From positions 35,685,706 through 35,749,705 of the forward strand of contig NC_045139.1 in assembly GCF_008831285.2 (NCBI RefSeq): a stretch of DNA of 64,000 nt. Reading direction: 5' to 3'. Under the pieces are notes generated by a model. The model saw only the letters and a list, made by a program, of their open reading frames with translations, had not been told where the DNA came from and did not search any database. Shown here piece after piece: positions 35,179 through 46,900 of the stretch; the stretch's first letter is position 1, and each line of letters opens with the position of its first letter. The translations under genes were made by a program, and so were the position numbers. The stretch comes from Nymphaea colorata. Lineage: Eukaryota; Streptophyta; Magnoliopsida; Nymphaeales; Nymphaeaceae.

Positions 35179-35288
35179 CAGTTCTCTAGATATTTTCCTA
35201 ATGTCGTGTATAACATACAGTGCTCTAGATATTTTCCTAATGTCGTGTATAACATAGTGCTCTAGATATTTTCCTAATGTCGTGTATA
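35179..35288 (+). repeat. Three tandem ~39-bp repeats in the 3' UTR region
   Basis: Units at 35179-35217, 35218-35256 and 35257-35288, each with TCTAGATATTTTCCTAATGT. They differ by one or two bases, so the duplication is recent. The array lies about 80 bp after the stop of the PATRONUS-like gene. Confidence 0.95.
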
Positions 35289-35924
35289 TTTTTCATCCCC
35301 ATATGACTTTCTTCTCACTTTGGTTTCTCTTTTTTTGCAATCTTCTCCGGTTTCCCTTTTTTGCAGTCTTCCCTGTTTAATTCTCACGCCCATCGCACAT
35401 ACCCGCACGGATATATAATTGCATTCCTTATTGCACATACATTTGGTTAGTTGGGAAAAACTTCGAAAGCTTACATAAATCATAAGATAATTATTTAGAA
35501 TATGACAAAAGATTTATTTGGTGGTTGACCAAACCATGCTGGCCGTAAAGTCATTTTGTTAATGAATCTCTCTCTCTCTCAACAGACTCTAGTTGTATGA
35601 TAAGATGATCGAGATTGGATTTATATGCTCTTCCCTTTCATAGTATTTGAAAAAAAAAAAAAAAACGGCAACTTCCAAACGATTTGATCCAATGTTTATC
35701 AGAGTCGCTTTTGGAATAGAATGAAGCTAGCCAACGAGTCAGTCGACTGAAACTCAGTTTTCAATTAGTAAATAAATATTTAAAAACCATTTTTTAAATA
35801 ATTAAACATTAATTAAAAAATATTTGAGATCCTGAGCAATTAGGATGTCAACTTGAATGAAACTCTCTCTTTAGTGGCCATTTGATATCCTGAAATGAGT
35901 ATTATGTGTCCTTTTTCTTAAGGA

Positions 35925-36335
35925 TGTTTCTGATTTGGTTCGGATACCTGACCAAATCATTGAAGTCAGATACCGAGATATATATATCCAATTAAGAAAT
36001 CAGATCTGATTTGGAATGATATCCAATCAGATTCATACATACATAAATACCGATAGAATTTAGCTTTAGATCCGATTTAGTTTTAAATAAATGTCATGTA
36101 TCTAAACACCCTTTCATTTTGAAACTTGGTCAGATTTGGCTCAAAATTCGAATTTGGATGTGAATGTAAAAATCAAATATGGATCAGATTTGGATTGTGA
36201 AAATAGATTTTGGATCTGGATTCAGATATGACCTTTTTTTCATCCAAACTTGAATCCGAACATATAAATATACAAAAAAAAAATGATTAGGAGAACATCT
36301 GATTTGAATCTAATCCATTGACATTCCTACTTTTG
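35925..36335 (+). repeat. Dispersed 'ATCCGAAT-word' repeat, full-length copy
   Basis: One of the most complete copies: it starts 'aaggatgtttctgatttggt', has the middle words 'ttcattttgaaacttggtca', and ends 'aatctaatccattgacattcc'. The two ends are approximately inverted (AGGGATGTCAATGG / CCATTGACATCCCT in the better copies). Confidence 0.65.
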
Positions 36336-36554
36336 TCTGACCTTTTGGATATGATTTTTTTTCCCTGAAATTTTATAAATTAAGGATATAGCACAAATGA
36401 AAACTTTCAAAAAGACTTTGACCAGTGTTAGATAATTAGGACATGGTGGTGTACAATTGAGTGAAAATTTACTTCATGCAGTGTAGTTTGAACATTGTTT
36501 CATGTCCATCAAACATCCCATATAAGGAGAAATGGAGCTTTGATTATATAACTG

Positions 36555-36910
36555 GTCTTGATGTCGAGAAAAATTTAACATCCGATTAAGAAATCCAACT
36601 GGACTCCAATTTAAACATTTGGTTGGATTTGGTTTAAAACAAAGATCCCAGTGAATTCAGGTTCAGATTAGGATTCACTTTTAAATAAATACATCCATTG
36701 CCCATACATTTGAAAGTTGGTTCTGAACATATTACCATATAGTTCGAATCTGTTTATGTATTTAAAGATCAGATTTGGTTCAAATTGTAGATTTAAAAAT
36801 CAGATTCATATAATAGATTTTCTTCATTCATATTCAAATCCAGCTATGTGAGCATCCAATAAATCAACTATGGGAAAGTGATTCAAGTCGGATCCATTGA
36901 CATCCCTAGA
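36555..36910 (+). repeat. Dispersed 'ATCCGAAT-word' repeat, copy
   Basis: Starts 'cttgatgtcgagaaaaattt' and ends 'gtcggatccattgacatccc', the conserved end of the family. Confidence 0.65.
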
Positions 36911-37114
36911 TGTGATTATGTTCCATATCAAACTGCCCAATTTTATAGAATATCCAAATGAACAAACATTTGAATATATCCAAATGTTCCTTCAACAACA
37001 AAATATCCAAATGATCAAACATTTGAATGTTTTCTCATTTTTATCAGCCCTGTTCATTAAATTCGCCTCCAAGGTTATAATGATTTGAAAGATAGCGTGA
37101 TGTAGGGATCTAAT

Positions 37115-37453
37115 CATAGTCACAAAAAAACATGTTTTAAAAAACATGTTAAAATCACAAAAATACGTCAGCTGAATAAAACGGCCAAGAGTTGTTGTTT
37201 TTTTTAAAAAAAAATGTGAAAAAAAAACACTTTTTCATGTTTTTCCCTTTTGGGTGTCTTTCACGTTTCTTTATGTCAAAATACTTGTTTCCATTTTCTA
37301 ATTTTTATTTGTTGTTTACCTACTTATTTCTTGATGTTGTCTTATTAGTTTCTCATTCTTTTTTTTTCTAATTTTTAAGGTTTTAAATTTGATAAAAATT
37401 TAACGTATGTTCCTATTTTTTCCAAAACTGCAAAACTGATATTTGTGTCTATG
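37115..37453. mobile_element. Second CCATAGTCACAAA-type MITE
   Basis: The left end CATAGTCACAAAAA and right end TTTGTGTCTATG are inverted with one mismatch. The interior is A/T-run-rich like the 6781-7159 copy, in the opposite internal orientation. No clear target-site duplication. Confidence 0.6.
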
Positions 37454-37889
37454 GATTAACTTACTTTTTACTTAAAATTTGCACAAAGTAATAATAGGCC
37501 CTTTTGTTTTTGTTTTTTTTTACTCCATTGTTGATTGAAAGACATCAAATTGTTTCTTTTTTATATTTTGAGAATAGACAGTGACCATTATGAGCATGAA
37601 TAATGTGCATTAATCTTGACAGACCCTGCTGTCTGCAGTTGAAGTGGTTTGGTGGGATCAGGTCAACTAAAGCCCAGCATGTCCAACCTATTTAAAAAAT
37701 GAAAGTTGGGAGATAATCAAGTCCTATCTTCAAGTTAGCTTTGATCCTCAAAATGAAAAATATAAGCAACTAATGTTTGGTGGGGTTTTCATAAATTTTT
37801 AAAAAATAATGTGCTGGTAAGTCTTCCTGACCCTTTCTTGTCCCTTAGAATGAATAATTGAACATTTTGAATGGTTTAAGCATCTTCCT

Positions 37890-38080
37890 TTAGAGTAGGG
37901 GTGGGGCCCGCATGAGCCATAGTCTCACCTCAAAAAAAAAAAAAAAAGTTTACATGTAAATTTTAAAAAATTTCTCTTGTTATATATAAAAATTTTGAAA
38001 AATAATACTTTGGCCTTAGTCAAAATTTAGAAACTTTGATTCACCCCACCTCATAAAAAATTTATGGCTCTGCCCTGCTT
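37890..38080 (-). repeat. Dispersed ~190-bp repeat, full-length copy
   Basis: The reverse complement starts CAGGGCAGAGCCATAAATTT, shares TTTTTCAAAATTTTTATATA with the 30342 copy, and ends in 'catgcgggccccacccct'. It includes a poly-A run at about 37932. Confidence 0.75.
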
Positions 38081-39418
38081 TAGAGGATGCTTGATTTGAG
38101 TTTGGTTGTTTGCAATTGTTGTATTTTAGAGAGGACATGTGATTCCCCTTCCAAGAATACACTAATGTGGATCGCTTGTTCCTTGGCATTTTATGGCGGA
38201 ACACCAGATCCATTATAAACTTGGAAAGCGAAAAGTAAGTTTTAGAAATTGTTAATCAATCTGTATTTGGTGAACATGAGAAGTATTTTATCTTATCACT
38301 CGACAAGAAAGCCAAAGCATCCACCTTTTCCCTATTTCCTCATGGCACTAAGTCCACTTTTAATGTCTTATAATGATGTCCCTACTAAACTTCAACTTGC
38401 ATATCAGTATCTCTTTTTCTGCAGTACATCATGAATTTAAAATAGAGACTAACTGCCTACCATCTCTCCTTTGTTGTTATGCCAACCCCCTTAAGGATAC
38501 AAATTTTTAACTAATTGACGCTAATACTGCAAAAAACATTCAATACACACACATACATACATTTCAAGTATATCTTTCTTTTAAAGATTCAGTACTAATT
38601 TTTAGAGTGAAGACTAGCAATTGTAGAGAAAAAAGTGAGTGAAAGTAATCTCTCAGAAATATATATATATATATATATATATAGTGATTTGTAGAAATCA
38701 AACCAATAGGTCAGGGACAAAAATCTGACCTTTTAAATATGATATTTAAAAGTACTTTTTTTAATCTAACCTTATCAATATCAATATGATCTTAACGTTA
38801 TGCAAAATATATATTAAGTTTATCGTTTTGGGGGTTTTAATAATGTTTTTATAATAAGCAAACTATGAATGGCTCTTATAGCATCAATATTTGACAGCAG
38901 AAAAGTCAACACTTTTTCATAAATACAACTTGGTTCAAAGCATGTTTTATATCAAAATAGCTTTTACAAATATATGAGGGTGTTCATATCTTATTTAAAA
39001 TAATTTTTTAACGAAAAATTAAATGGACTGGTTTTTATTCCTAACGCTTTATATATGTATATATACTATGGTTGGCATGTCCAATTACTAGAAAATGTTA
39101 ATTCTGACTAGACAAGTTGTCACAAGTAAAAACGGTTTTTGAAATGAACTGTGTTTTTTTTTCTTTTTCAAAACAGATAATTAATTGGTAGAACTAAATC
39201 AAAATCAAAATTATTTTAAATCCAATTGAATGTAAAATCATGCATTTCAATTAAAAATCAAAGACAAAAATAAAAAATAAAAAATCCAACATGAAGTCAA
39301 TTCCACTCATCCATTATAGCCTCACCTTTGTAGGCGTTGACCTATACATGACCAACACTATTGAACTAAAGCTTGGCATCCGGCTGAAGCATTATTGAAA
39401 ACTACTGCTGCGCAGCAG

Positions 39419-39476
39419 GTTGGCACAAGACTCAACAAAGTCCGGGTGGTTGGCACAAGACTCAACAAAGTCCGGG
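39419..39476. repeat. Short direct duplication
   Basis: A 28-30 bp unit containing TTGGCACAAGACTCAACAAA occurs twice back to back, perfectly conserved. Confidence 0.9.
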
Positions 39477-40631
39477 TTGGGCTGACCCGAAGCCTTTGTC
39501 GGTGACGAAGGTCCAAACTTAGCCCGCTTAGTTATTGGGTCGGGCTCAATTGTCAATTTTATACCCATCGAGTACTCGGTTCGATGTCCACCTATATTTA
39601 AAACCCTTAATATTTTATATTTTAATATCTCAAAAACCCTTAATGATGTATTGAGAGATTCTAAGAGTGCCATAGACATATGAAAAGTTTCTAAAAGTGC
39701 TATCTATGACATATGAAGAGTTTTTTAAGAAAGTCATTGAAGATGTACCAAAGTTTTCAAATAAACTGATTGTTAGTAATATAATAAAACACTCCTGTAA
39801 TCTAATAAAAAGTTTCCTAAAATCTCCCCCTCATTTCTTTTGTGCGTCACATCCCAAAGTTTACCTTCGGTTACAATACTTGCATTTTTTAAATTCTTTT
39901 ACTTAAAAGTCAATTTAATTGGATTTTAATGCAATTATATTCAAATTGAGACTGGATTTTTCGATTCAGCTATAACTGGATTCAAATTCTTGGTTAAATT
40001 TGATCAAATGAATTTAATAAAATTAAATTAGTAGTTAAGTATATCCGTTCTTTTCACACTCCGGTGATACTAGATACGGATGAATCCAGTCAACGTACAA
40101 TACGGATGAATTCGAACCAAATGTTGTAGATACGGATACGCACACAGTACGGTACTTAGACACACGTCGGCGGCTTGCCCCGTCAAACTTCTTCCTCTTT
40201 CTTCTTCTTTCTCGTCTAGAAAATCCGAAGGTGGGGGTGAAACCGGGGAGGCGGAAAGAAATCTCTTTGTCTCCGTGGAAAATCGGAAGGTGGGGAGGAA
40301 AGAATCTCGGGCTCTTTCCTGCGTTTGGCGTTGCGGAACACGAAGGATCGTGTTTTGACTTTCTTTCTTCGTCCTCCTATTCTTCTTTCCTTCGTGGTTC
40401 TTTAATCTACGGGAGATTTCTCATCTCCTGCCTGAATTTTTTGAAGACCAATACTCGTTGATTCAGCAGGCCCAGAAAAGTCGATCCCCAGTTTCCCTCT
40501 GGAAATTCTTGGCATGGGGAAGAACCCCGTGTGGAAAATCATATGCCCTGATTTTAGATGTTTTGCGATTGAGAGGGGATTCGTCCGTCTTTCCGTTGTT
40601 TGTGGGGGATCGCTGACGTCGTCAGACTGAT

Positions 40632-40632
40632 A

Positions 40633-40673
<41 letters not shown>

Positions 40674-40915
40674 GCGATTTGGGGGAAGCAGATTCCGAAT
40701 AGTGCATGAGGTAATTTCGTTTTTTTGTTAGCTCTTTTTATGAATTACTTGTTTAAATGTTCCATGTCCGAATTGAATACTGAATTATTTAAATCCATTT
40801 TTCTTTATAGATTCTCAATATTTGAGAGTATTTGTTCGTTGCTTGAGTTGGGTTCTGAAAATTTTGGTGAATTTGGAGTTTTTCTAAGTTGGGACGTCTT
40901 GATTTTGTGCATCAG
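40632..40915 (+). promoter_or_regulatory. 5' UTR of the cyclin T gene with leader intron
   Basis: A (CT)n tract (about 40636-40674) lies in the transcribed leader, a frequent plant 5'UTR feature. The leader exon ends GCATGAG|GTAATTTC at 40710, and the acceptor TGCATCAG lies at 40915, five bases before the ATG. The 205-bp leader intron removes an upstream in-frame extension that would otherwise read through it. Confidence 0.6.
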
Positions 40916-40919
40916 AGGT

Positions 40920-43900
40920 ATGGCTTGTTTGCAAGATCATCGTCGTACGACTTTGCAAGGTGGGTATTACGATACCCGGATATCTTTCCAAGGAGGCTAT
41001 CACGATCCTCGTCCTTCTTTGCAAGAGAGGTATCAGAGCGTGCAATCATCGTCGTTTAATGGAGGTGTAACGGCGACTAGAAATTATAGCAGTGTACATG
41101 ATCTAACGAGGAAGTTTCGGGATTTTGGTAATGAAAATGGACAAGTTGGTGTGCCTCCAGCATTTAAGAGGCACAAGAACTGCGCGAATGAGAATTCATC
41201 TGCTGAGAATCATCAGTTCAATTCCCGTACTGGAGATTTCCCGAGAGGTCAACGTCTTCGGACTGACGCCGTTGGCAGTTCGGCTGCTGTAATGGCTACG
41301 AATGATGGCCATCGATGTGTTCCGCCGTCAACGAGCTATAGATTCATCGATCTCGGGGGAGCAGAAGATAGCAATGCCAGATTTTGTAGCTTTGGTTATG
41401 ACACTATAAGCTCTTCAGATACTGTTTTGACGGTTGAGAATTGTTGCGAACCTTCAGAAGGTTTCATGTCCAGGGAAGAGCTTGAACGGTGTTCTCCTTC
41501 AAGGAAAGATGGCATCGATTCAAATAGGGAAACATATTTGAGATATTCATATTGTTCTTTCCTTCAAAATCTTGGACTGCGGCTGGAATTGTGAGTATTC
41601 GAGATTTTAATTTGTTAAGTTTTTGATGGATTTTTTATAATCTTGTTCTGTTTCATCTTTTATATCTGGAAAAGTGCATGATCTGTCGCTGTTTCTTTGT
41701 TCCCTTTTATAATAGTTAAAAACTTATAAGTATTTGTCCTAATTCGAGATGCCTTGATAGCTAAGCTGATTTGGAACGTCTTAGGATACTGCATGAACTA
41801 ATTCTCTCTGCTCGGTTAACACGTTTTACTTAGTTTGAGGTTTTCCTTTTCTTTTCTAAAGGGGCTACTGCAATTTGAATTGCAGAAGCTCCCTTTTGTG
41901 TTTCTGTAAATTCTCTAAAGCATGGCTCCATGAGGGAATCGTTTATCTTAATTTTACATTCATACATTTGTCCGCATTGGTGGAAGCATGCAAACAAGCA
42001 CGTGCCTTTTCTTATGTGTTCTCAGGTGCATATGCATATTATCTTCTTGACAATGCCTAATTTAGGGGCAACTTAGACAAAAATGATAGCTATAACTATG
42101 ACTCCCTGACCTATGTAGTTCAGGGTTAGCCCTAGGCCCTTAGACTTGGGTGGTCACCTAAGCTGGCTTTTCCTAAACCACCTCACTTGAGAATACCTAG
42201 GCAATGCTCTAGTGCACTTAGATTTGCATAGGCACACAACAACCTAGCTTTCCTTTTCGTTTCTGTTCAGCAGCCTAAATTTTTTAATCTTTGTCATTCT
42301 TCTCTTCTCTTTCTCTTCTTCTTCTTCTGCTATCCGATGCTGTTTCCTCCTTTTGCTTCTCTTCTTCTTCTTCTTCTTTTGTTTTTACGAGGATTTTCTT
42401 TCCAGTTTTTTATATTGCATGTGTTAATTTATAGAAGTATATGTGTGCGAGTGCATTTTGTGCCATGTATGTGTGTGTGTGCATTTTGTGCCATGTATGT
42501 GTGTGCGTGCTTGTAGTTACAGCTATAGTTCATGTAGTTATGCTTTGGATATCTGTATGTTATTGTAGGTTTTAAGTTTTTAACTCTACTTTCATATTAT
42601 TCATTTTGATTTTCCTTATATTTTTCTTTTTTATCAGAGTTACAAATGAAGACAGTTTTATAACTGGAATTTGTAACTATGTTAGAGGATTTATGTTCAT
42701 TCTTTTTTTTCTAAGATGTATTTTTATTAATTTTAAGATTTAGTTTAGGATTTTAGGTTTAGAAATTAGAATTAGAGATTTTACATTTAGTTTTTAGGAA
42801 TTAAAAGATTTTACATGCTCTATACAATTAAAAAGCATTAAGGTTAACTTGTAAACATGCTCCTTTATGTTATGTAACTTTTAATTTAAAATTTTTCAAC
42901 TTTATCAAATTTGACCTTTCAAGCTTTTGTTTTATGTTTGCTGTCATGTCATGAAATGTCTAAGATATCTATATTATCATGGCTTTTGATTACCTTGTTC
43001 TTATGAGTTGATAGATATAAATTTTCTTGAAATGCTTCAGTTTGTTGTTCATCTTAACACTTAGGATCATATTTTATTGGTTTTTTATGTGACCCCTTGC
43101 ACGTGCCTCGTCCACCTAGGGCCAGATTTTGCTAGCTGTGTTCAAGGCTTTTGCCAACATAGACACACATGCTTTTTGAATTTTAATGTGGAGACATCTA
43201 AATGGAAAGGTCATTGTTACTTAAATCATGGAATTGTGTAGTGATACTCCATGTTTCCAACTCTGAGGTCTTTCTGCATGCTATAATACTGTCTCAGATA
43301 TTGATGGCAAATGGAAGTGGGTGGGTTTGTTGTCTTACCAGTTTAGGGTTACTATACTTACAGAAGACAGCCAGTTTGTGTATGATTGATCCACCTGGGT
43401 TCGTTTGCAAAAAAATCACATGTTTCTAGATACTTGCTTGTGGTCATTTGGTGATTTTTAAAATAAAGAAGCTTGGGACATCATCACGTGCCTTAGAAAA
43501 CTGATTTCTACTTGCTTCCAAGTTCGGCTATGCACTTCTCACTTTCAATCACAATATTTTGCATGACACTTCTTTCTGTTCATTCTGCTGTAGTTGCATA
43601 GTCTTCTCTGTCCTGGCAGTAGAGTTAACTCATTAAAAATATGGTTTTTTTGTCTGTTTTAATTTCTAACAGTGCATTGCTAATATTTGCAGGCCTCAAA
43701 CCACAATTGGAACTGCAATCATCCTTTGCCATCGGTTCTTTGTTCATCGTTCTCATGCCTGCCATGACCGATTTGTGAGTTCCTGGTGACTTTTTCTTAT
43801 GTTGGTATAATATATATATATATATATATATTCTGACAGAAATGTGTTTGGCATCTTATTTAACATTGGTTGCTGTGGAAATGCATTCTTAATCTTTTGA

Positions 43901-46900
43901 AATCTGATACCTTTTCTATTAGTGATTTTGGCTTATTTTCTAGCCATTCTTTGCATGGATTTGGGGGTTCATTTTGCTTGGACTTTGAAGCTTGAGCTTT
44001 AAGCTTCACACTGGCTTTGATTTCACATTTCCTGTTTCTCTGTGCATCAGGGGTGTTTGTAGGCAAGATATTTTCCTCTCTTTTTTTTCTAGAAAATTGC
44101 AGTTTGTTTTAAGTTTTTAAGTTTTTTTTTCAAATTTCCTCAATTGCATTAGGAAATATTTTTGTTAGCCTTTGACTTGCATTGAAAGCTTAAACAACCC
44201 AATTTTAGGATCAAGTCGAAAAAAATCTACGTTTCTGAGGTATTGGGGAAGAATTCTTTTTTATCTCATGTTATTATTTCCAATTCTGCTCCCATATATA
44301 TTTTATTTTTACCTTGTTTGAGTTTATCCTTTGTCTAATACATCAGCATTTGTTGATGCAGTTAATTGCTACAGCTTCTCTTTTCTTAGCGGCAAAGTCT
44401 GAGGAGACTCCTTGCCCTTTGAACACTGTGCTGAAGGCAGCATTTGAAATTTGCCATAAACAGGGTCTTTCTCTCCCTCCTTATTTACTTTCTCTTGTAA
44501 GTGTCTTCATCTCTTCTGCGTTTTTGTGAGTTTTTTCAATATTGGATGAAATTTTGCATTTTATGTCTCCCTTTTGTCTGGGGTGGTGCATATGGAAATT
44601 AATTCTTTAGTGATTTTGTTTTTTTTTTTTAGCAGTTTGCTTCTTTTCAAATTGTGACACAGGCTTCCTTTGGTTGTTTGGACTTCTTTTTTGAATAGGA
44701 CTGGTTCGAAGAGTATAGGGAACGTGTTATTGGCGCTGAGCACATAATATTGACAACTCTGGATTTTGAACTTGGTGTTCAACATCCATATGGTCCTCTC
44801 ACTTCTGTCCTTAATAAATTAGGACTTACAAAATCTGTCCTACTGAATCTGGCTTTGGACTTGGTCAATGAAGGGTAAGCTTATTAATCAAATTAGGTTT
44901 GTTCTATCATCTTTTTTTCTCGTTTTTTCTGACTAAAAATGGAGGGCCTTCCTTTTAACCATATTTTTCCTTGCTGCTTTCATTAGAATGATACTTAGTA
45001 TACTGGAAGTTTTATAAGCCACAAATGAATAATCTGTTGATACAGTTAAATGGTTCTTGTTCTTAGCTTTGTTATGCTGTTGCTTTCCTTTGTCTGACTT
45101 CTGCACCAAAAAATTGTCTTGTTATTGATGTTGGCAGATTGCTTGGTGGTCGAAGACAACCCATTTTCAATGTGCTACATTGTCCTTCCGCTGTTCAATG
45201 TTGGCTAGATAATCTATGTTGCACCTGTTACTGAGTGAAGCTATTGAAGGCATAGTTATGGCTAACTATTGTTACTTGTCAACTTGCTGGATGATAGAGA
45301 AAAGAAGATGATTGCTATTATTGAATAGATCTTAAGATTCATTGCACCTAAACTTCGTCTAGTTTCTTTCAAACAACATGTTGTTTTGTAACTTTAAGAT
45401 TAACTTGTAGAAGTTTTTCCAAATTGTGAGAAAAAAGAAGGATATTTTTCAAGTCTTGGAAGGTGGAGCAAGTATCTAGATGTGAAATGGTACTTGATTG
45501 GCACCAGTATGCTCCGGTCTTAGTCTCATTTAGCAATTGGCTTGGTCAATCCAAGATGTTTGAGACTTGAGTTGTTAGTTGGTCAAGCGGGTAGATTAGT
45601 GGTCAGCTAAAAGGGAAAAGTGCCAAGAAAAATGATAGTTAATCCTTTCCAAAAAAAAGGGTACCATAAGGGAGATTAGTTAATAACATAATCACTGACT
45701 TTGCCCGAAGGTCTTAAAGGCTTCTACTTATTGTTGATATACAATTTGGAGGTTGACTGCTTTTCTTTATCCCATCTGGGCAAATTTCTTATGTGGCCAG
45801 CAGCCTTGAGTTGGTTCCTGGTTTGTCATGCTTTTATCAACAAGGTATCTCTTGAGGTGATAGATGTATTATTTTCATTGGACACAATTGTGTTCCATGG
45901 TCTGCATTTTCCCTGGTAAATATATCAGTATGACCTTTTCTTAACCCTTCTAATGACATAATCATGCTAATCGTTGTGTCATATGGCATAGCAGTTGGTT
46001 AACTTGCCAGAAGTTGGTGAAAATTTTGCCTTTTGTTTTTAATGGAATGTCAAGGAAGATTCAAAGTGATCCTAATTTTTAGGAAAGCATAACTGTTCTG
46101 TGAAGTAACTTAGCCTATCTGGCTCTCCGTAGTCTATAATAGGGTGTTGTCATTTCTGTGAATGGCTCATTCACAAGTAGTAAATATCAACTTCTCCCTG
46201 GTTACTGTGAAAATCCACAAGACTGTAACAAGTTTATAAAGGTAAACTGCTCCATGTTGCAGGGAAGTTCTTGTCAATGAATTGTCTTTCAATTCTAGAA
46301 AATTGGTCTTTGTCAATGCTGTTATTCCCCTGTTCTGTTTTCTGTTCGATTGCCGCTTCCATGATGGGCTCGGTTGGTTTATATACGTCCAATTTGGTGT
46401 TCAGCATGGTGTGATTACTGGCAGAGCTTATTGCATGTGATGTTTACTGGTGGAGGGCATATCTGATAGAAGGGTTTCTATCATAAGAACATATGTAACA
46501 TGAATGAAATTGAAATGTAGATGTAGCTTATGTCACATGGACATGGTTAGCACCTGCATTGACATGACATGATGTGGCTGTGGGTGTGGTTGCCACTTGG
46601 GTGTGGCAAAGTCCACAAGCAGGAGCAGGAGGAGGAGGAAGAGGAAGAGGAAGAGGAAGAGGAAGAAGAGTAAAGCAAGTACAGAGTCAAGAGGAAGGAA
46701 GAGGAAAAAATATCTGGTAGGGGCTGGTGAAGGGGAGTTAGCGGCAGCAAGGGATTGACCATGGGTGGAGGGAGAGGAGACAGTGCATATTGTTAGGGTT
46801 TGATATTTTTTGGTGTTTTGACTTTTAAACCTTTTTTCATTACAATTTCCAAAGAGGGGCTTACTTTACAATTTACAAAATGTTCCTTTCAACTTTTTAT

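Larger units (their letters stand above)
35300..40200. other. Gene-free repeat-rich stretch
   Basis: No gene supported. It contains two 'ATCCGAAT-word' repeats, one MITE relative, one full copy of the 190-bp repeat, a (TA)n tract (38659-38681) and a 30-bp direct duplication (39419-39476). Small frames at 36897, 38249, 39392 and 39697 lie in repeats or lack domains. Confidence 0.5.

Noticed and set aside
46547-46762. Serine-run minus frame in the cyclin T intron
   Set aside because: Produced by the purine-rich GAGGAA tract.
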